Source: Bacillota bacterium | GTDB taxonomy: Bacteria > Bacillota > Clostridia > Lachnospirales > Lachnospiraceae | DNA: 64,000 bases | Reading direction: 5' to 3' | NCBI GenBank assembly: GCA_023399055.1 | Contig: JAEWQV010000010.1 | Span: 1 to 64,000, forward strand | Made by a program: the position numbers and the translations under genes | Shown here: positions 1 to 8,321 of the stretch, piece after piece | Numbering within the stretch: position 1 is the stretch's first letter | How the letters are laid out: every line of letters begins with the position of its first letter | Notes under the pieces: model-generated | The model's input: the letters and a program-made list of their open reading frames with translations, nothing else | The model's database searches: none | What the model was told of the DNA's origin: nothing

Positions 1-157
1 AAAAATATGACATGGATGTAATTGTTTTTGCTGCTGCCTGTACTTGCATGTTAGCCCCCAAAGGTGAAAACATGCTGCAAATAACCAACACTGCTGCAAG
101 CATAAAACCAAGTGCCCTTTTGTTTAATCTGTTTCCCTTCTCCTTAAATTTCCTCAT
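1..157 (-). CDS. Secreted protein, N-terminal part only
   Basis: The first 52 codons of a gene that runs off the left edge. ATG at 157 follows an AAAGGAGGAAAAA ribosome site. The N-terminus is basic (MRKFKEKGNRLNKR), then has a hydrophobic core (ALGFMLAAVLVI) and an alanine-rich stretch (QVQAAAK), which is a classical Sec signal peptide with probable cleavage after the AAA. The mature part is not visible, so the enzyme or binding function cannot be named. Confidence 0.75.
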   Translation of the reverse strand, partial: MRKFKEKGNRLNKRALGFMLAAVLVICSMFSPLGANMQVQAAAKTITSMSYF

Positions 158-520
158 TTTTTCCTCCTTTTAAAATATAGTTGATAGTTTCAATCTTTAA
201 GTCTATAGAAATAAGCATTTCTATTTCTACACCAGCATTTTTTTCAGTTTTTTTATAGCATTTGTATAGTATTTAATATTTTTTTATATTTTTTTGTACA
301 AATATTATAGTTTTGCCTTTTAAATTCATTATTTTGTCTTAGCAAGTTAATGCCCCATTTTTTCTATATATAGGATATATTCTGTATGAAAAGTAGTTAA
401 TTAAGAATAATAAACTAATAGGGTACTTAAACCAAATGACTATAAATAATTACTTCCATTTAAACTTATATGATGTTTATATAATACAGGCCTATCAATA
501 TCAAATAACTGTAAACAAAT

Positions 521-553
521 ATAAAAAGCCCTGGGAGTAATTCCAAGGCTCTT
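521..553 (-). terminator. Possible minus-strand terminator
   Basis: Arms AGCCCTGGG (527-535) and TCCAAGGCT (542-550) pair with mismatches. Read on the minus strand the hairpin is followed by TTTTTATAT. It lies 320 bp beyond the DUF6809 gene, so its client is uncertain. Confidence 0.35.
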
Positions 554-629
554 GATTATCATTACAAATTAATATCCAATGTTATTTCAGCATTATAGCT
601 TGTCAACCTTTTTCAAGTTAATTATACCA

Positions 630-649
630 CCGTCTCAACGTGCCTTGAG
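630..649. repeat. Dispersed repeat copy A
   Basis: CCGTCTCAACGTGCCTTGAG. Near-identical 20-mers are at 21782-21802 and, more divergent, at 20241-20259. After TGCCTTGAGCGCT the sequence resembles an IS66-type terminal repeat (GTAAGCG... on the other strand) but diverges in the last bases. It is probably an insertion-sequence end relic. Confidence 0.4.
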
Positions 650-871
650 CGCTATATAGATTATATATTTAGAGATAGTTATTTAAAAAAACCATGTATT
701 ACAAAATATATTCATCTCACATAATTCAACTGTTTTACAGGATTCTCTACATTCCATGAGTAGATAAAAAAGATGTAATTTGAACCTAATATTCAACTTT
801 GCATAATCTTATTTTTAAAGTTCTGTCTTCTTAATATTTATGTCACTAGATCCATTTAAATTATTTATAAA

Positions 872-1144
872 TTATATTTTATCTTTTAAAATCTCTATCA
901 TGATTAATACCCCATGCTTAAAACCACATTCAAAAGCATCCTCTGTTTCAATTGCAACAGATTCATTATGTAAATCCATCAACTTCATAATGGTTTTATA
1001 GTCATCCTCCGAAACTTTCTTTTCTAATGATTCCATTACCTCAATAGCCTTTTTATTGATACTACAGTATTCTGGGTTTTTATCATAAAAGAATTGATTC
1101 CGGTTAAGATCAGCATAATATAACTTTTTAAGTATTGTTTCCAT
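872..1144 (-). CDS. DUF6809-like small protein
   Basis: A 90-residue acidic, probably helical protein. ATG at 1144 is preceded by AAAGGAAAGAAAC. The opening ILKKLYYADLN and the closing CGFKHGVLIMIEIL match my memory of DUF6809 proteins, which are common in Clostridia and have no assigned function. It stands alone between two non-coding stretches. The family call comes from recall of sequence character, not from a search. Confidence 0.6.
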   Translation of the reverse strand: METILKKLYYADLNRNQFFYDKNPEYCSINKKAIEVMESLEKKVSEDDYKTIMKLMDLHNESVAIETEDAFECGFKHGVLIMIEILKDKI

Positions 1145-1408
1145 TATGTTTCTTTCCTTTCATCATAATTACAAATTTTATTTTCTCATTCATCATAGAA
1201 TTTAATAGTATTATTATATTGAAATATTGAACAGTAGTAATGACAGGCTACCAAATAAAATCAGCAAGATTAGGCTGTAAAATGACTTAAAATATCTATC
1301 CATAAATCTTGAAACTTTAGTTGCTTTTTTAGACAGAGTAAGTATTTCTAAACTTGAACAGAAAAAACAATTGTAGCTGGTATAGAGATATTAGCTCTGT
1401 CAAAAGTA

Positions 1409-1489
1409 TTAAATATTAGCATCCTGATACCGCATATAATTTACCATTTTTTTCATATTATATGCCAATGTAGTAAGTTTTTCATTATA
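1409..1489 (-). pseudogene. Transposase C-terminal relic (IS1182/IS5-like)
   Basis: A 26-codon stretch ending in a stop reads YNEKLTTLAYNMKKMVNY followed by MRYQDANI. The pattern LTxLAYNMKKM is typical of the C-terminal helix of IS1182/IS5-superfamily transposases. A stop codon lies immediately upstream in frame and the rest of the gene is not recognisable, so this is at most a fragment. A chance resemblance cannot be excluded. Confidence 0.3.
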
Positions 1490-1704
1490 TTAGCTCTTGT
1501 ATTCTTTCACTCTCTTTTTGGCATAATATAGTATTAAAACTATCCATTATTATCATATCAAAGCTCCTTAAATGCCTGAATTCGGATGAGTTTGATAGCA
1601 GTATATAATTTTAAAGTTATTCTGTCACTACCAAAATATATGAAAATTCATACCTCCCTCTCTATAATATTATGAAGTCTTACTAACCTCTTTAATTATA
1701 ATAT

Positions 1705-1763
1705 GCCGTCATTGTGACGTCAATAATTATTTAGCCGTCATTTAGGCAGTATAATGATGTCAT
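1705..1763 (+). promoter_or_regulatory. Operator-like repeats upstream of the RHH gene
   Basis: GCCGTCATT occurs twice, 29 bp apart (1705-1713 and 1734-1742). TGACGTCA (1715-1722) is a perfect palindrome and ATGATGTCAT (1754-1763) a near-palindrome with the same core. Ribbon-helix-helix proteins commonly bind such tandem half-sites and repress their own gene; here the sites lie 26-84 bp upstream of its start. Confidence 0.45.
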
Positions 1764-1788
1764 ATAATTTAATAAAGGAGGTGTTATT

Positions 1789-1959
1789 ATGCCGATTCAT
1801 TTGTCTAAGTTCACGCTGCGGATAGATACTGAATTGTTAATAAAGTTCCGTTTTGTTGCAGAGTATAATGCCCGCTCTGCTAATCGAGAAATAGAAGTTC
1901 TTATGAAAAATCATATTGATGAATTTGAGAAAAAACATGGCAAGATTACAATTGAATGA
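1789..1959 (+). CDS. Ribbon-helix-helix (Arc-like) small DNA-binding protein
   Basis: A 56-residue protein with an AAAGGAGG ribosome site 6-7 bases before ATG. Residues 4-13 (HLSKFTLRID) form the expected beta strand. They are followed by helix A (ELLIKFRFVAEYN), the turn RSANREIEVL and a second helix MKNHIDEFEKKH. This is the Arc/MetJ fold, often an antitoxin or autorepressor. No toxin gene is adjacent. A terminator follows directly, so the gene is monocistronic. Confidence 0.65.
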   Translation: MPIHLSKFTLRIDTELLIKFRFVAEYNARSANREIEVLMKNHIDEFEKKHGKITIE

Positions 1960-1994
1960 TTATAGCTAATGTATATAAAAACGGCTCTATAATT

Positions 1995-2036
1995 AATGTT
2001 GGGATGTGTGAATAATACATTCCAACATTTATTTTT
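1995..2036 (+). terminator. Terminator after the RHH gene
   Basis: AATGTTGGGATG (1995-2006) pairs with CATTCCAACATT (11 of 12 positions) and is followed by TATTTTTA. It lies 35 bp past the RHH stop codon. Confidence 0.65.
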
Positions 2037-2185
2037 AGTAATAAAATACATCTATCTACAAAGGTGTCTTCAACTAATGTTGAAGTAAATATATCGACCA
2101 AGGCATTAACTCTTCTATCAAGCCGCATTCATCTTTGAATTACAACATACAGCAGAATAATTATTCTACAATTCCATCATTTCTA

Positions 2186-2833
2186 CTACCCTTCAAAAAT
2201 ATCAAAGGTACCTTTAAATCCATATCTTCTTAGCTTAACCTTTTTGATTTGTAACATTGCCTTATTATTTGCCTCAAATTTGCTAAAATACCATGTGGTA
2301 TCTTTGGACACTTTTTCAATTATTGCTTTTATATACATACTATCTACTCTTCCATAGCTAAATCCATAGGAATAAACTTCATTAATATCATAATTTAAAT
2401 CTCTAAAAAATTTATGATATTTTTCCATTGGCTTAACAGTATCTTTTCTGAAAAACTCTAATATACCATCGAGTGTTGAAGAGCCTATCATATCACCATC
2501 ATAAGAGTTTTCTTTATTTCCATGTCCAAAAATCAAATTTTGTCCAACTCTATTATGAATATGAATAACTGGCTTGGCCTTATAAACTTTTTTTAATGTT
2601 CTTGTGTAATTAAAATTAAGAAATAAACTACCTGGTTTATTAAATAAATTAACATGCGATTCTCTAACTAAGTGTTGATTATTTTCTAACTTCTGCTCAA
2701 CACTTTTAATCCATGTTTCAAAGAATTCCTGCCAATTCTTTCTTCCGCAAAAGAGGAACAGACTGTTGGAAAGGGGATTTAGCTTAAAGTTCTGTTGAAC
2801 TGTAGCAGCCAGACCATCAATTGATTTTCGCAT
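2186..2833 (-). pseudogene. Chimeric reading frame: IS66 TnpB start fused to AbiH C-terminus
   Basis: Residues 1-33 (RKSIDGLAA..., SNSLFLFCGRKN) match the N-terminal part of IS66-family TnpB. From residue 34 (WQEFFETWI) the frame continues as the C-terminal half of an AbiH abortive-infection protein: LNFNYTRTL, VIHIHN, IFGHG and the YSYGFSYGRVD motif are family hallmarks. AbiH proteins are usually about 350 residues, so the N-terminal half is missing. The reading frame extends upstream to 2890 with further TnpB residues (THIYLAGGYTD), where the usual TnpB ATG reads ACG. It is probably a non-functional deletion product; a translated chimera is possible. Confidence 0.75.
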
Positions 2834-3361
2834 ATCAGTATATCCACCGGCGAGGTAGATATGCGTAGCTCTTAAGATATCACCTAACGTAGTTGCTTTA
2901 TCTCCAATAGTACCGAATGGATTAATTCAGTGGTAGCCGTATTATTGAATCCAATTTCAATTCCGTTTACAGACAGTGAAACATCCATAGTCATAGCTTT
3001 CTGTGGGACCGGAAATCTAGCAAAAATAGTATTATCCTGAAGGACTGGCTGAATCGCATTTTCTGTTGGGACTGCGGGAAGGGCCTCTAATGTTGTAATG
3101 TGTAATTTCCTTAGCCAGTAGTAATAACTGCCCTCAAGGATGTCGTTTTGTTGACACCACTGTCTGACTGGAAGTCCACTCGTTGTGCATTCCTGATTGA
3201 TGGATGAGCATTTCTGTAAACTATAATGATTTTTACTTCTTGTGTTGTCACTTAAAAACCTCCTAGTAGTATTTTGAGAGGCTCAAAATACTTTTAATAG
3301 TAATTTAAGTGATCCCATAAATATGATGAAATTTATATCCACTTTCTTATTTGACGCTTAC
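2735..3361 (-). mobile_element. Truncated IS66-family element (left end, tnpA, tnpB')
   Basis: On the minus strand the element begins with GTAAGCGTCAAA (IS66-type terminal repeat) at 3361. It runs through a tnpA relic (3251-2884) and the start of tnpB, and ends abruptly near 2735 where AbiH sequence begins. tnpC and the right end are absent. One deletion that removed the rest of the element and the N-terminal half of abiH explains the arrangement. Confidence 0.7.
2884..3251 (-). pseudogene. IS66 accessory protein TnpA, frameshifted
   Basis: GTG at 3251 follows AGGAGG and encodes the typical TTQEVK start. The frame is then lost and resumes one frame over as ...SGLPVRQWCQQNDILEGSYY followed by YWLRKL, the diagnostic TnpA motif. 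The frame stops at 2884, overlapping the tnpB frame as in intact IS66 elements. The frameshift inactivates it. Confidence 0.7.
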
Positions 3362-3400
3362 TTTCAATCTCCCTCTTGAATTTTTAATGGATAAGAAAAA

Positions 3401-3440
3401 AGTAATAGCTTGCACTGTTTATTAAATGCAAACTATTACT
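3401..3440 (-). terminator. Terminator of the first ABC-3C operon
   Basis: AGTAATAGCTTGCA and TGCAAACTATTACT pair at 13 of 14 positions. On the minus strand the hairpin is followed by TTTTTTCTTA. It lies 48 bp beyond the ATPase stop codon and separates the operon from the IS66 remnant. Confidence 0.75.
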
Positions 3441-3487
3441 ATTCTAAAATAGACCTCAAAATATTAATTTTTATACAGATAAATTGT

Positions 3488-6154
3488 CTAGCTACCAATA
3501 AAACTTCCATAGCCATTGAATTTGAAGATTGATAACCCAATTCCAAAATGCTTTGCTTTATGTTTAATTAATGCTTCCATGTCCTCATTACAGGTAGATA
3601 TATATAACTGGTCAGCAAATCTTTTTTCTTCATCTATATTTGGTCCTAATTCCGTTCTCAATAAATCAATAAAAGAAAGTATATTAATATCATCCATAGA
3701 TTGAATTGGATCATCCATAAAATAACATCTAAACGGTAGATGCCGTTGACCCATAGCAACCGTAAGAAATATAGATAGGGTTATGGATGACAATTGCCCA
3801 GTACTAACTACATTAGGGATAAAAGTACTTTGTCCAAAAACGTTACTTATATTGAATTCTGCATTTTTAGCTACACCTCTCTTAGGTTTGCTTAATTCTA
3901 TATTTTCATAAATACTATGTCGATTTATCCTTTTGAAAATATAGTTTAGAGGTACATTCAAATTCTCTAGAATCCCCTTATCAACAGAGCCCCTAACTTT
4001 TTTAATTGAATTTCGTATCTCTTCAATCTTTTCTTCAATGATTTCTTTTTCAGATAAGATCTCTTTTTTCTGTTTGATTTCCCTATCACATTTTTGTATA
4101 AGCGTTTTAATATTTTTTATTTCTGCTTGTCCTTCTACAATATCTTTAATTTTCGTAATTATGTCAATTTTTACCTTTAACAATTCTTCTTGAATGTCAT
4201 TCATACTCATTAGTAACTCATATTCGCTTTCTTTCAGCATAGACGTAGAAATATAGTTTTTGAGTATATCTAACTTCTCGCTATCACTCCATTTGTTGAA
4301 TTCATCAGTCGTAGCATTATATTGACTATTCATCCTACTTGGAATATCTGACAGTGTTCCATCGGAATTTAATAAAGATTGTAGAAGATCTTTCTCTTTC
4401 AGGGCGTATTCTTCTGCTGGGGCAACCTTACTTTGTAATTCATTTAATTTATTCTCAAGTAATTTTTCACTTAACTGCATAAAATCTAAACCATGCTTAA
4501 TACAAGAATATCTAATATCTTGAGTGGCATTATATGCAACTATTTGAAGTTCAATACTATCAACTTCGCATTCTATAACCCCATTAATTGCATTACACAT
4601 TTTAAGAATTTCTTCTTCGATGTTTTCCTGCACTTTTCTCACGTTGTCTTTCAATATAGTTCTTCCTTCGTCATATTGCACCAGAGCTTGTCGTGCATTT
4701 TCACCCAGTTCAAATCCGTCTTTACTAAAATTTTCTTTACTATGGCATAATGGGCATTCTTCATTCTGTTCTCTATACTTTTTAAATCCATCTAAGTGAT
4801 CTAATAAAGATTCCAAGGCATTAACTACTATGTCTGTTTTATCGTATGAGGAAAGTTGAGTATGTAAATCTTTAAGCTCTTTCAGTTTTAATTGTACCTG
4901 TTCATATTGAAGCTTCTTAGTATTATATTCTTCAGTATTTGTTTTATATAAGGTACCAATTCTTTCATATAGTAATAAAAGCACTTCATCATAATTCAAA
5001 TTATTTTGTTCCATGTTTATCTTTTGATTCTGGAAAGTTTCTTTTCGTTTGCAAATTACATCAAAATCTAATTCTCGGCATAATTTAACATATTCAGCTT
5101 TATCCTTATATGGAATACAAAGTCTAGTATTAAAATCATTATATTTATCATTATTCTCTAAATGTCCAATTACACCACTAATTTTAAGATATAAGTTTTG
5201 TTTTTCTTTTGCTTTACCAATATTAGTCAATACATTTCTTTGTATCGTTAATACTTGGCTTTCTATTTTGTTTTCCTCGATATCTTTATATAGTTGAGAA
5301 ATTAGTCTTTCACCTTTATAAAATATTAAATCTGGATAAGAATCTAGGAATTCATCAAGACTTAAGGCACTCTTTAAACCCTCATTAAATTTATTTAACT
5401 GTGCTATATAGTTTTCAATCTCAATATCTTTTTGTCGTATCTCTATAGATAATGCTTCTTTTTCTACTTTTATTTGTTCCAGCAATCCCGTTATCTTTTC
5501 CTTTTTTTTGCCCTTCTCAATAAAATAACCTTCTATACTGTTTTCAATTTTTTCTATTTCATCTGTACCACCAAGGAAAAGAGAAAACATTTCATAAAAA
5601 TCTCCCCTACCTTTTTCATAAATATGTATAGTTTTTTCCTGTGAACACACAAATCTATCATAAAAGCATTTTGATAGATTATAATTTATAAATGGTAAGT
5701 TATCCACGACTGCAGTTGAATCTTTGCTTGAATCTATAACTACATTATTATTGTACGTCACGATTAGTTTTGTCTGCTTGCAAAAAAAACCGTCATCATA
5801 GTCTTTATTTCCTGTATACTCACGGTAAATACTTATTTTTTGATCATCAAATGCTCCTTGAATTTCGACGCTTACTGGTCCATTAGTAATGGTGTTTCTT
5901 ATTAGTCCCTTCTGCTTTTCCAACGTATTTTCATTTCTCTTATTAAATTGTTCTTCGAGTCTTTTAATTTTTCCGGTTAAACACCACTCAATCGCATCAA
6001 TAAATGAGGACTTTCCAAATCCATTTGGACCACTTAAAAGAATAATTCCTCTTTTATCTGGATTGTTTGGAAAAAGTCTAAATTCTTTTCGCTCATTAAA
6101 CCCTCTAAATTTATCAATAATGACGTTTTCTATCAAAAATCTTTGTTCACTCAT
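3488..6154 (-). CDS. ABC-3C defence system ATPase (SMC/RecN-like)
   Basis: About 888 residues. Walker A GPNGFGKSS is at residues 42-50. Two long coiled-coil arms follow, with a zinc-hook-like CPLCH in the middle. The ABC signature region is STGQLSSITLSIF and Walker B is FMDDPIQSMDD near the C-terminus. This layout is that of SMC-like ABC ATPases which, in ABC-three-component systems, sense invasion and control a nuclease. I chose the ATG at 6154, which overlaps the previous stop as ATGAGTGA; an in-frame ATG at 6181 is also possible. It is the last gene of a three-gene operon. Confidence 0.8.
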   Translation of the reverse strand: MSEQRFLIENVIIDKFRGFNERKEFRLFPNNPDKRGIILLSGPNGFGKSSFIDAIEWCLTGKIKRLEEQFNKRNENTLEKQKGLIRNTITNGPVSVEIQGAFDDQKISIYREYTGNKDYDDGFFCKQTKLIVTYNNNVVIDSSKDSTAVVDNLPFINYNLSKCFYDRFVCSQEKTIHIYEKGRGDFYEMFSLFLGGTDEIEKIENSIEGYFIEKGKKKEKITGLLEQIKVEKEALSIEIRQKDIEIENYIAQLNKFNEGLKSALSLDEFLDSYPDLIFYKGERLISQLYKDIEENKIESQVLTIQRNVLTNIGKAKEKQNLYLKISGVIGHLENNDKYNDFNTRLCIPYKDKAEYVKLCRELDFDVICKRKETFQNQKINMEQNNLNYDEVLLLLYERIGTLYKTNTEEYNTKKLQYEQVQLKLKELKDLHTQLSSYDKTDIVVNALESLLDHLDGFKKYREQNEECPLCHSKENFSKDGFELGENARQALVQYDEGRTILKDNVRKVQENIEEEILKMCNAINGVIECEVDSIELQIVAYNATQDIRYSCIKHGLDFMQLSEKLLENKLNELQSKVAPAEEYALKEKDLLQSLLNSDGTLSDIPSRMNSQYNATTDEFNKWSDSEKLDILKNYISTSMLKESEYELLMSMNDIQEELLKVKIDIITKIKDIVEGQAEIKNIKTLIQKCDREIKQKKEILSEKEIIEEKIEEIRNSIKKVRGSVDKGILENLNVPLNYIFKRINRHSIYENIELSKPKRGVAKNAEFNISNVFGQSTFIPNVVSTGQLSSITLSIFLTVAMGQRHLPFRCYFMDDPIQSMDDINILSFIDLLRTELGPNIDEEKRFADQLYISTCNEDMEALIKHKAKHFGIGLSIFKFNGYGSFIGS

Positions 6155-6749
6155 CTTCGCATTCACCATTACCTTTAACAAGTTTCAACAGTTCATTCTC
6201 TATATTTTTGAGACTTGGTTCTTTTGTCAATAACTCATTTAAAATTATCTCATTACTGAATGTAATTCGATTTATTTCATCTGCCAAATTTGTTAACTCG
6301 CTTACATCATAATTAATATAACTACTGATTGGAATAAACGGAAGTATGCTCATTTCGTCTTCATAATTGCTACATTTCGAATTAAGGAATAATTTTCGGC
6401 AAGTATATTTATTTCTTTCTAAATCCACTATCTCCTTATATTCCTGAGATTTTTTATCAATTGGGCACAAGAGGATTAGATTTATATTATATCTAATTCC
6501 ATCATGGTTTTGTCTGGAATAAATAAAAGCTCTTACTTTATCTTCAATTGTAGCTATAATCTCTTTTGAAAACATTTGTTCAAGCTGTTCCTCAATAATG
6601 TAAATCTCTTTGCAATATGGATCGCTAAATACACTATCAAAAGGTAATAAATCATGCCATAAATTGAAGATGTTATCACTCCCATTTATGTTATTGACTT
6701 TTAAAAAGCCAACACCTTCTAATACTTTTGTAATATCCTCCTTATGCAT
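6147..6749 (-). CDS. ABC-3C middle component
   Basis: 200 residues, no catalytic motif visible. Its place between a nuclease-like gene and an SMC-like ATPase, with 8-bp overlaps on both sides, is the standard place of the middle component that bridges effector and ATPase. The C-terminal third (ELTNLADEINRITFSNEII) is amphipathic helix. The function is assigned mainly from context; the sequence alone would be 'hypothetical'. Confidence 0.65.
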   Translation of the reverse strand: MHKEDITKVLEGVGFLKVNNINGSDNIFNLWHDLLPFDSVFSDPYCKEIYIIEEQLEQMFSKEIIATIEDKVRAFIYSRQNHDGIRYNINLILLCPIDKKSQEYKEIVDLERNKYTCRKLFLNSKCSNYEDEMSILPFIPISSYINYDVSELTNLADEINRITFSNEIILNELLTKEPSLKNIENELLKLVKGNGECEDE

Positions 6750-8241
6750 TTATACACCCCTCTTCAAATACATTTTTGGCATTCTGACAATCATTAAAAC
6801 AATCTTTATTTAAACAATATAGACATTCCAGGTAAAAATAAGCATTATCAACTTTATCAAATGCTAACCACTCTGAATCCGGCTTCGTGATATTTACTCT
6901 ATATTCATAAGCATCCTTTCCATAACCCAAAATAGCAAGTCCTGCACCTTCTTTTTTAGAAAAATACCACACATTAGGTTTTATATCAGCATTCTCATAC
7001 CTCTTTGAAATATAGGATAAGTAGTTATAATAAGGAGTCCCTAAAGAATCAGAGATTAATATTCCATTACCTCTTTTCTCCCAAGGGCATTTAAAAAGCC
7101 ATATATTATTATTAATTATAAACCAATCATCTAAATTAGGCTCTTCCCCTTGTATAATTTCATATGCATACAATATGTTTGATAATTTAATCATTAAATC
7201 TTGAATTTGTTTTTTACATTGTAGGAATAATTCCCATTCTTGCATTGAACCAGGGATACATCCTTCAAATGAAGTATCGTAAATTGCAGTATGAAAAAAA
7301 GAACGACGAAGTTCAGCATTTGTAAGTTTGTCTTTAAGATATATAAATATTTGCTTCCCAATAGCTTCATATTTGCTTACTGCGATTTCATCTCTAGTTG
7401 ATTCATGAACAACATTGGCAATTTCAATACTACAAAAGTAATAAATTGAACTTATAATTAAATCAGTATATATATTGCCTTGAATAAATTGAGCGCTAGA
7501 CAAATAATTTTGAAGGTCATTAAGAGTTATAGCTGTTTTGCTCTTACCATCTTTAATTAGCTTAACAACTAGACCACTGTAAACAGTCTCTTCAGACAAA
7601 CCTATAGGAAACACACTTGGTATTAACCCCTTGATTGCCCTGACCAGATTATCTCTATCCATATGCACTTTATTAAAACACGAATTCTTACTAAAGTATC
7701 TTCTATTCTTTTTACTATCCTTAGATTGTCTTGAAAGCTTATTTATTTTTCTAAGTACTCCCGCCAATTTAGAATTATTACTACTTCTAATGTCACTTAT
7801 AGCCTTTAGAATAGCTTTATTCAGAACATCTAGAATACTTCCTTTCTGGGGAGAGGTATCATAATGGAAAATTCTTGACTTATATTTAGTAATATTTCCA
7901 CATTTAATAACCTTCAAATAGTTGAAATATAGCCATAAAACAGCTTCAAAATATTCACTATCTCCTGCATAACCCGAATGATACTTTATTTGACCAACTT
8001 CTAATGCAATGTCAATTCCATTATCGAATACCCTTGAGTAGTCTTCAACTTCTTCTACATAGTACTTCCAGTCAAAAGAATTACTGTTACTGCCAAAGGC
8101 ATCATTACTAGTTCCATCTGCCATAATATGATAAAGTAATAACTCAAACTGAAATAGATATCCTTCTATTGAAGCATAAGCATTACGTTTCTTCTCTTCT
8201 CCCTCAATTTCTCTAAACAAGTCAGAATGTTGTAAAGTCAA
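6742..8241 (-). CDS. ABC-3C effector with PD-(D/E)xK nuclease-like domain
   Basis: About 500 residues. The N-terminus has the GYLFQFELLLY helix, an acidic VEEVED stretch, then DNGIDIALEVGQIKYH, giving a D...E-x-Q-x-K pattern as in DUF4297/Cap4-type endonucleases. The C-terminus is cysteine-rich (CLYCLNKDCFNDCQ), probably metal-binding. The cassette thus pairs a nuclease effector with a middle component and an ATPase. The best start is TTG at 8241, five bases after AGAGGTG; the ATG at 8265 has no ribosome site. The gene begins 80 bp past the helicase stop, so read-through from upstream is likely. Confidence 0.7.
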   Translation of the reverse strand: MTLQHSDLFREIEGEEKKRNAYASIEGYLFQFELLLYHIMADGTSNDAFGSNSNSFDWKYYVEEVEDYSRVFDNGIDIALEVGQIKYHSGYAGDSEYFEAVLWLYFNYLKVIKCGNITKYKSRIFHYDTSPQKGSILDVLNKAILKAISDIRSSNNSKLAGVLRKINKLSRQSKDSKKNRRYFSKNSCFNKVHMDRDNLVRAIKGLIPSVFPIGLSEETVYSGLVVKLIKDGKSKTAITLNDLQNYLSSAQFIQGNIYTDLIISSIYYFCSIEIANVVHESTRDEIAVSKYEAIGKQIFIYLKDKLTNAELRRSFFHTAIYDTSFEGCIPGSMQEWELFLQCKKQIQDLMIKLSNILYAYEIIQGEEPNLDDWFIINNNIWLFKCPWEKRGNGILISDSLGTPYYNYLSYISKRYENADIKPNVWYFSKKEGAGLAILGYGKDAYEYRVNITKPDSEWLAFDKVDNAYFYLECLYCLNKDCFNDCQNAKNVFEEGCINA

Positions 8242-8321
8242 GATATCACCTCTCTGGTTTGTCATTTAACCATAAATATTAATTATTCTACCTTCTAATT
8301 CTTTGAATACTGGAATTATAT

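Larger units (their letters stand above)
158..871. other. AT-rich intergenic region without a gene
   Basis: No supported coding sequence in about 0.7 kb. It holds a weak minus-strand terminator-like hairpin near 521-553, a copy of a dispersed TGCCTTGAG-type repeat (630-649), and an AGATAAAAAAGATGT stretch (762-776) that recurs at 20261-20275. These suggest decayed mobile-element ends. Confidence 0.5.
1145..1788. other. Intergenic region with a transposase relic and regulatory repeats
   Basis: No intact gene in about 640 bp. It holds a short transposase-like remnant (1409-1489) and the repetitive operator-like region just before the ribbon-helix-helix gene (1705-1763). Confidence 0.5.
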
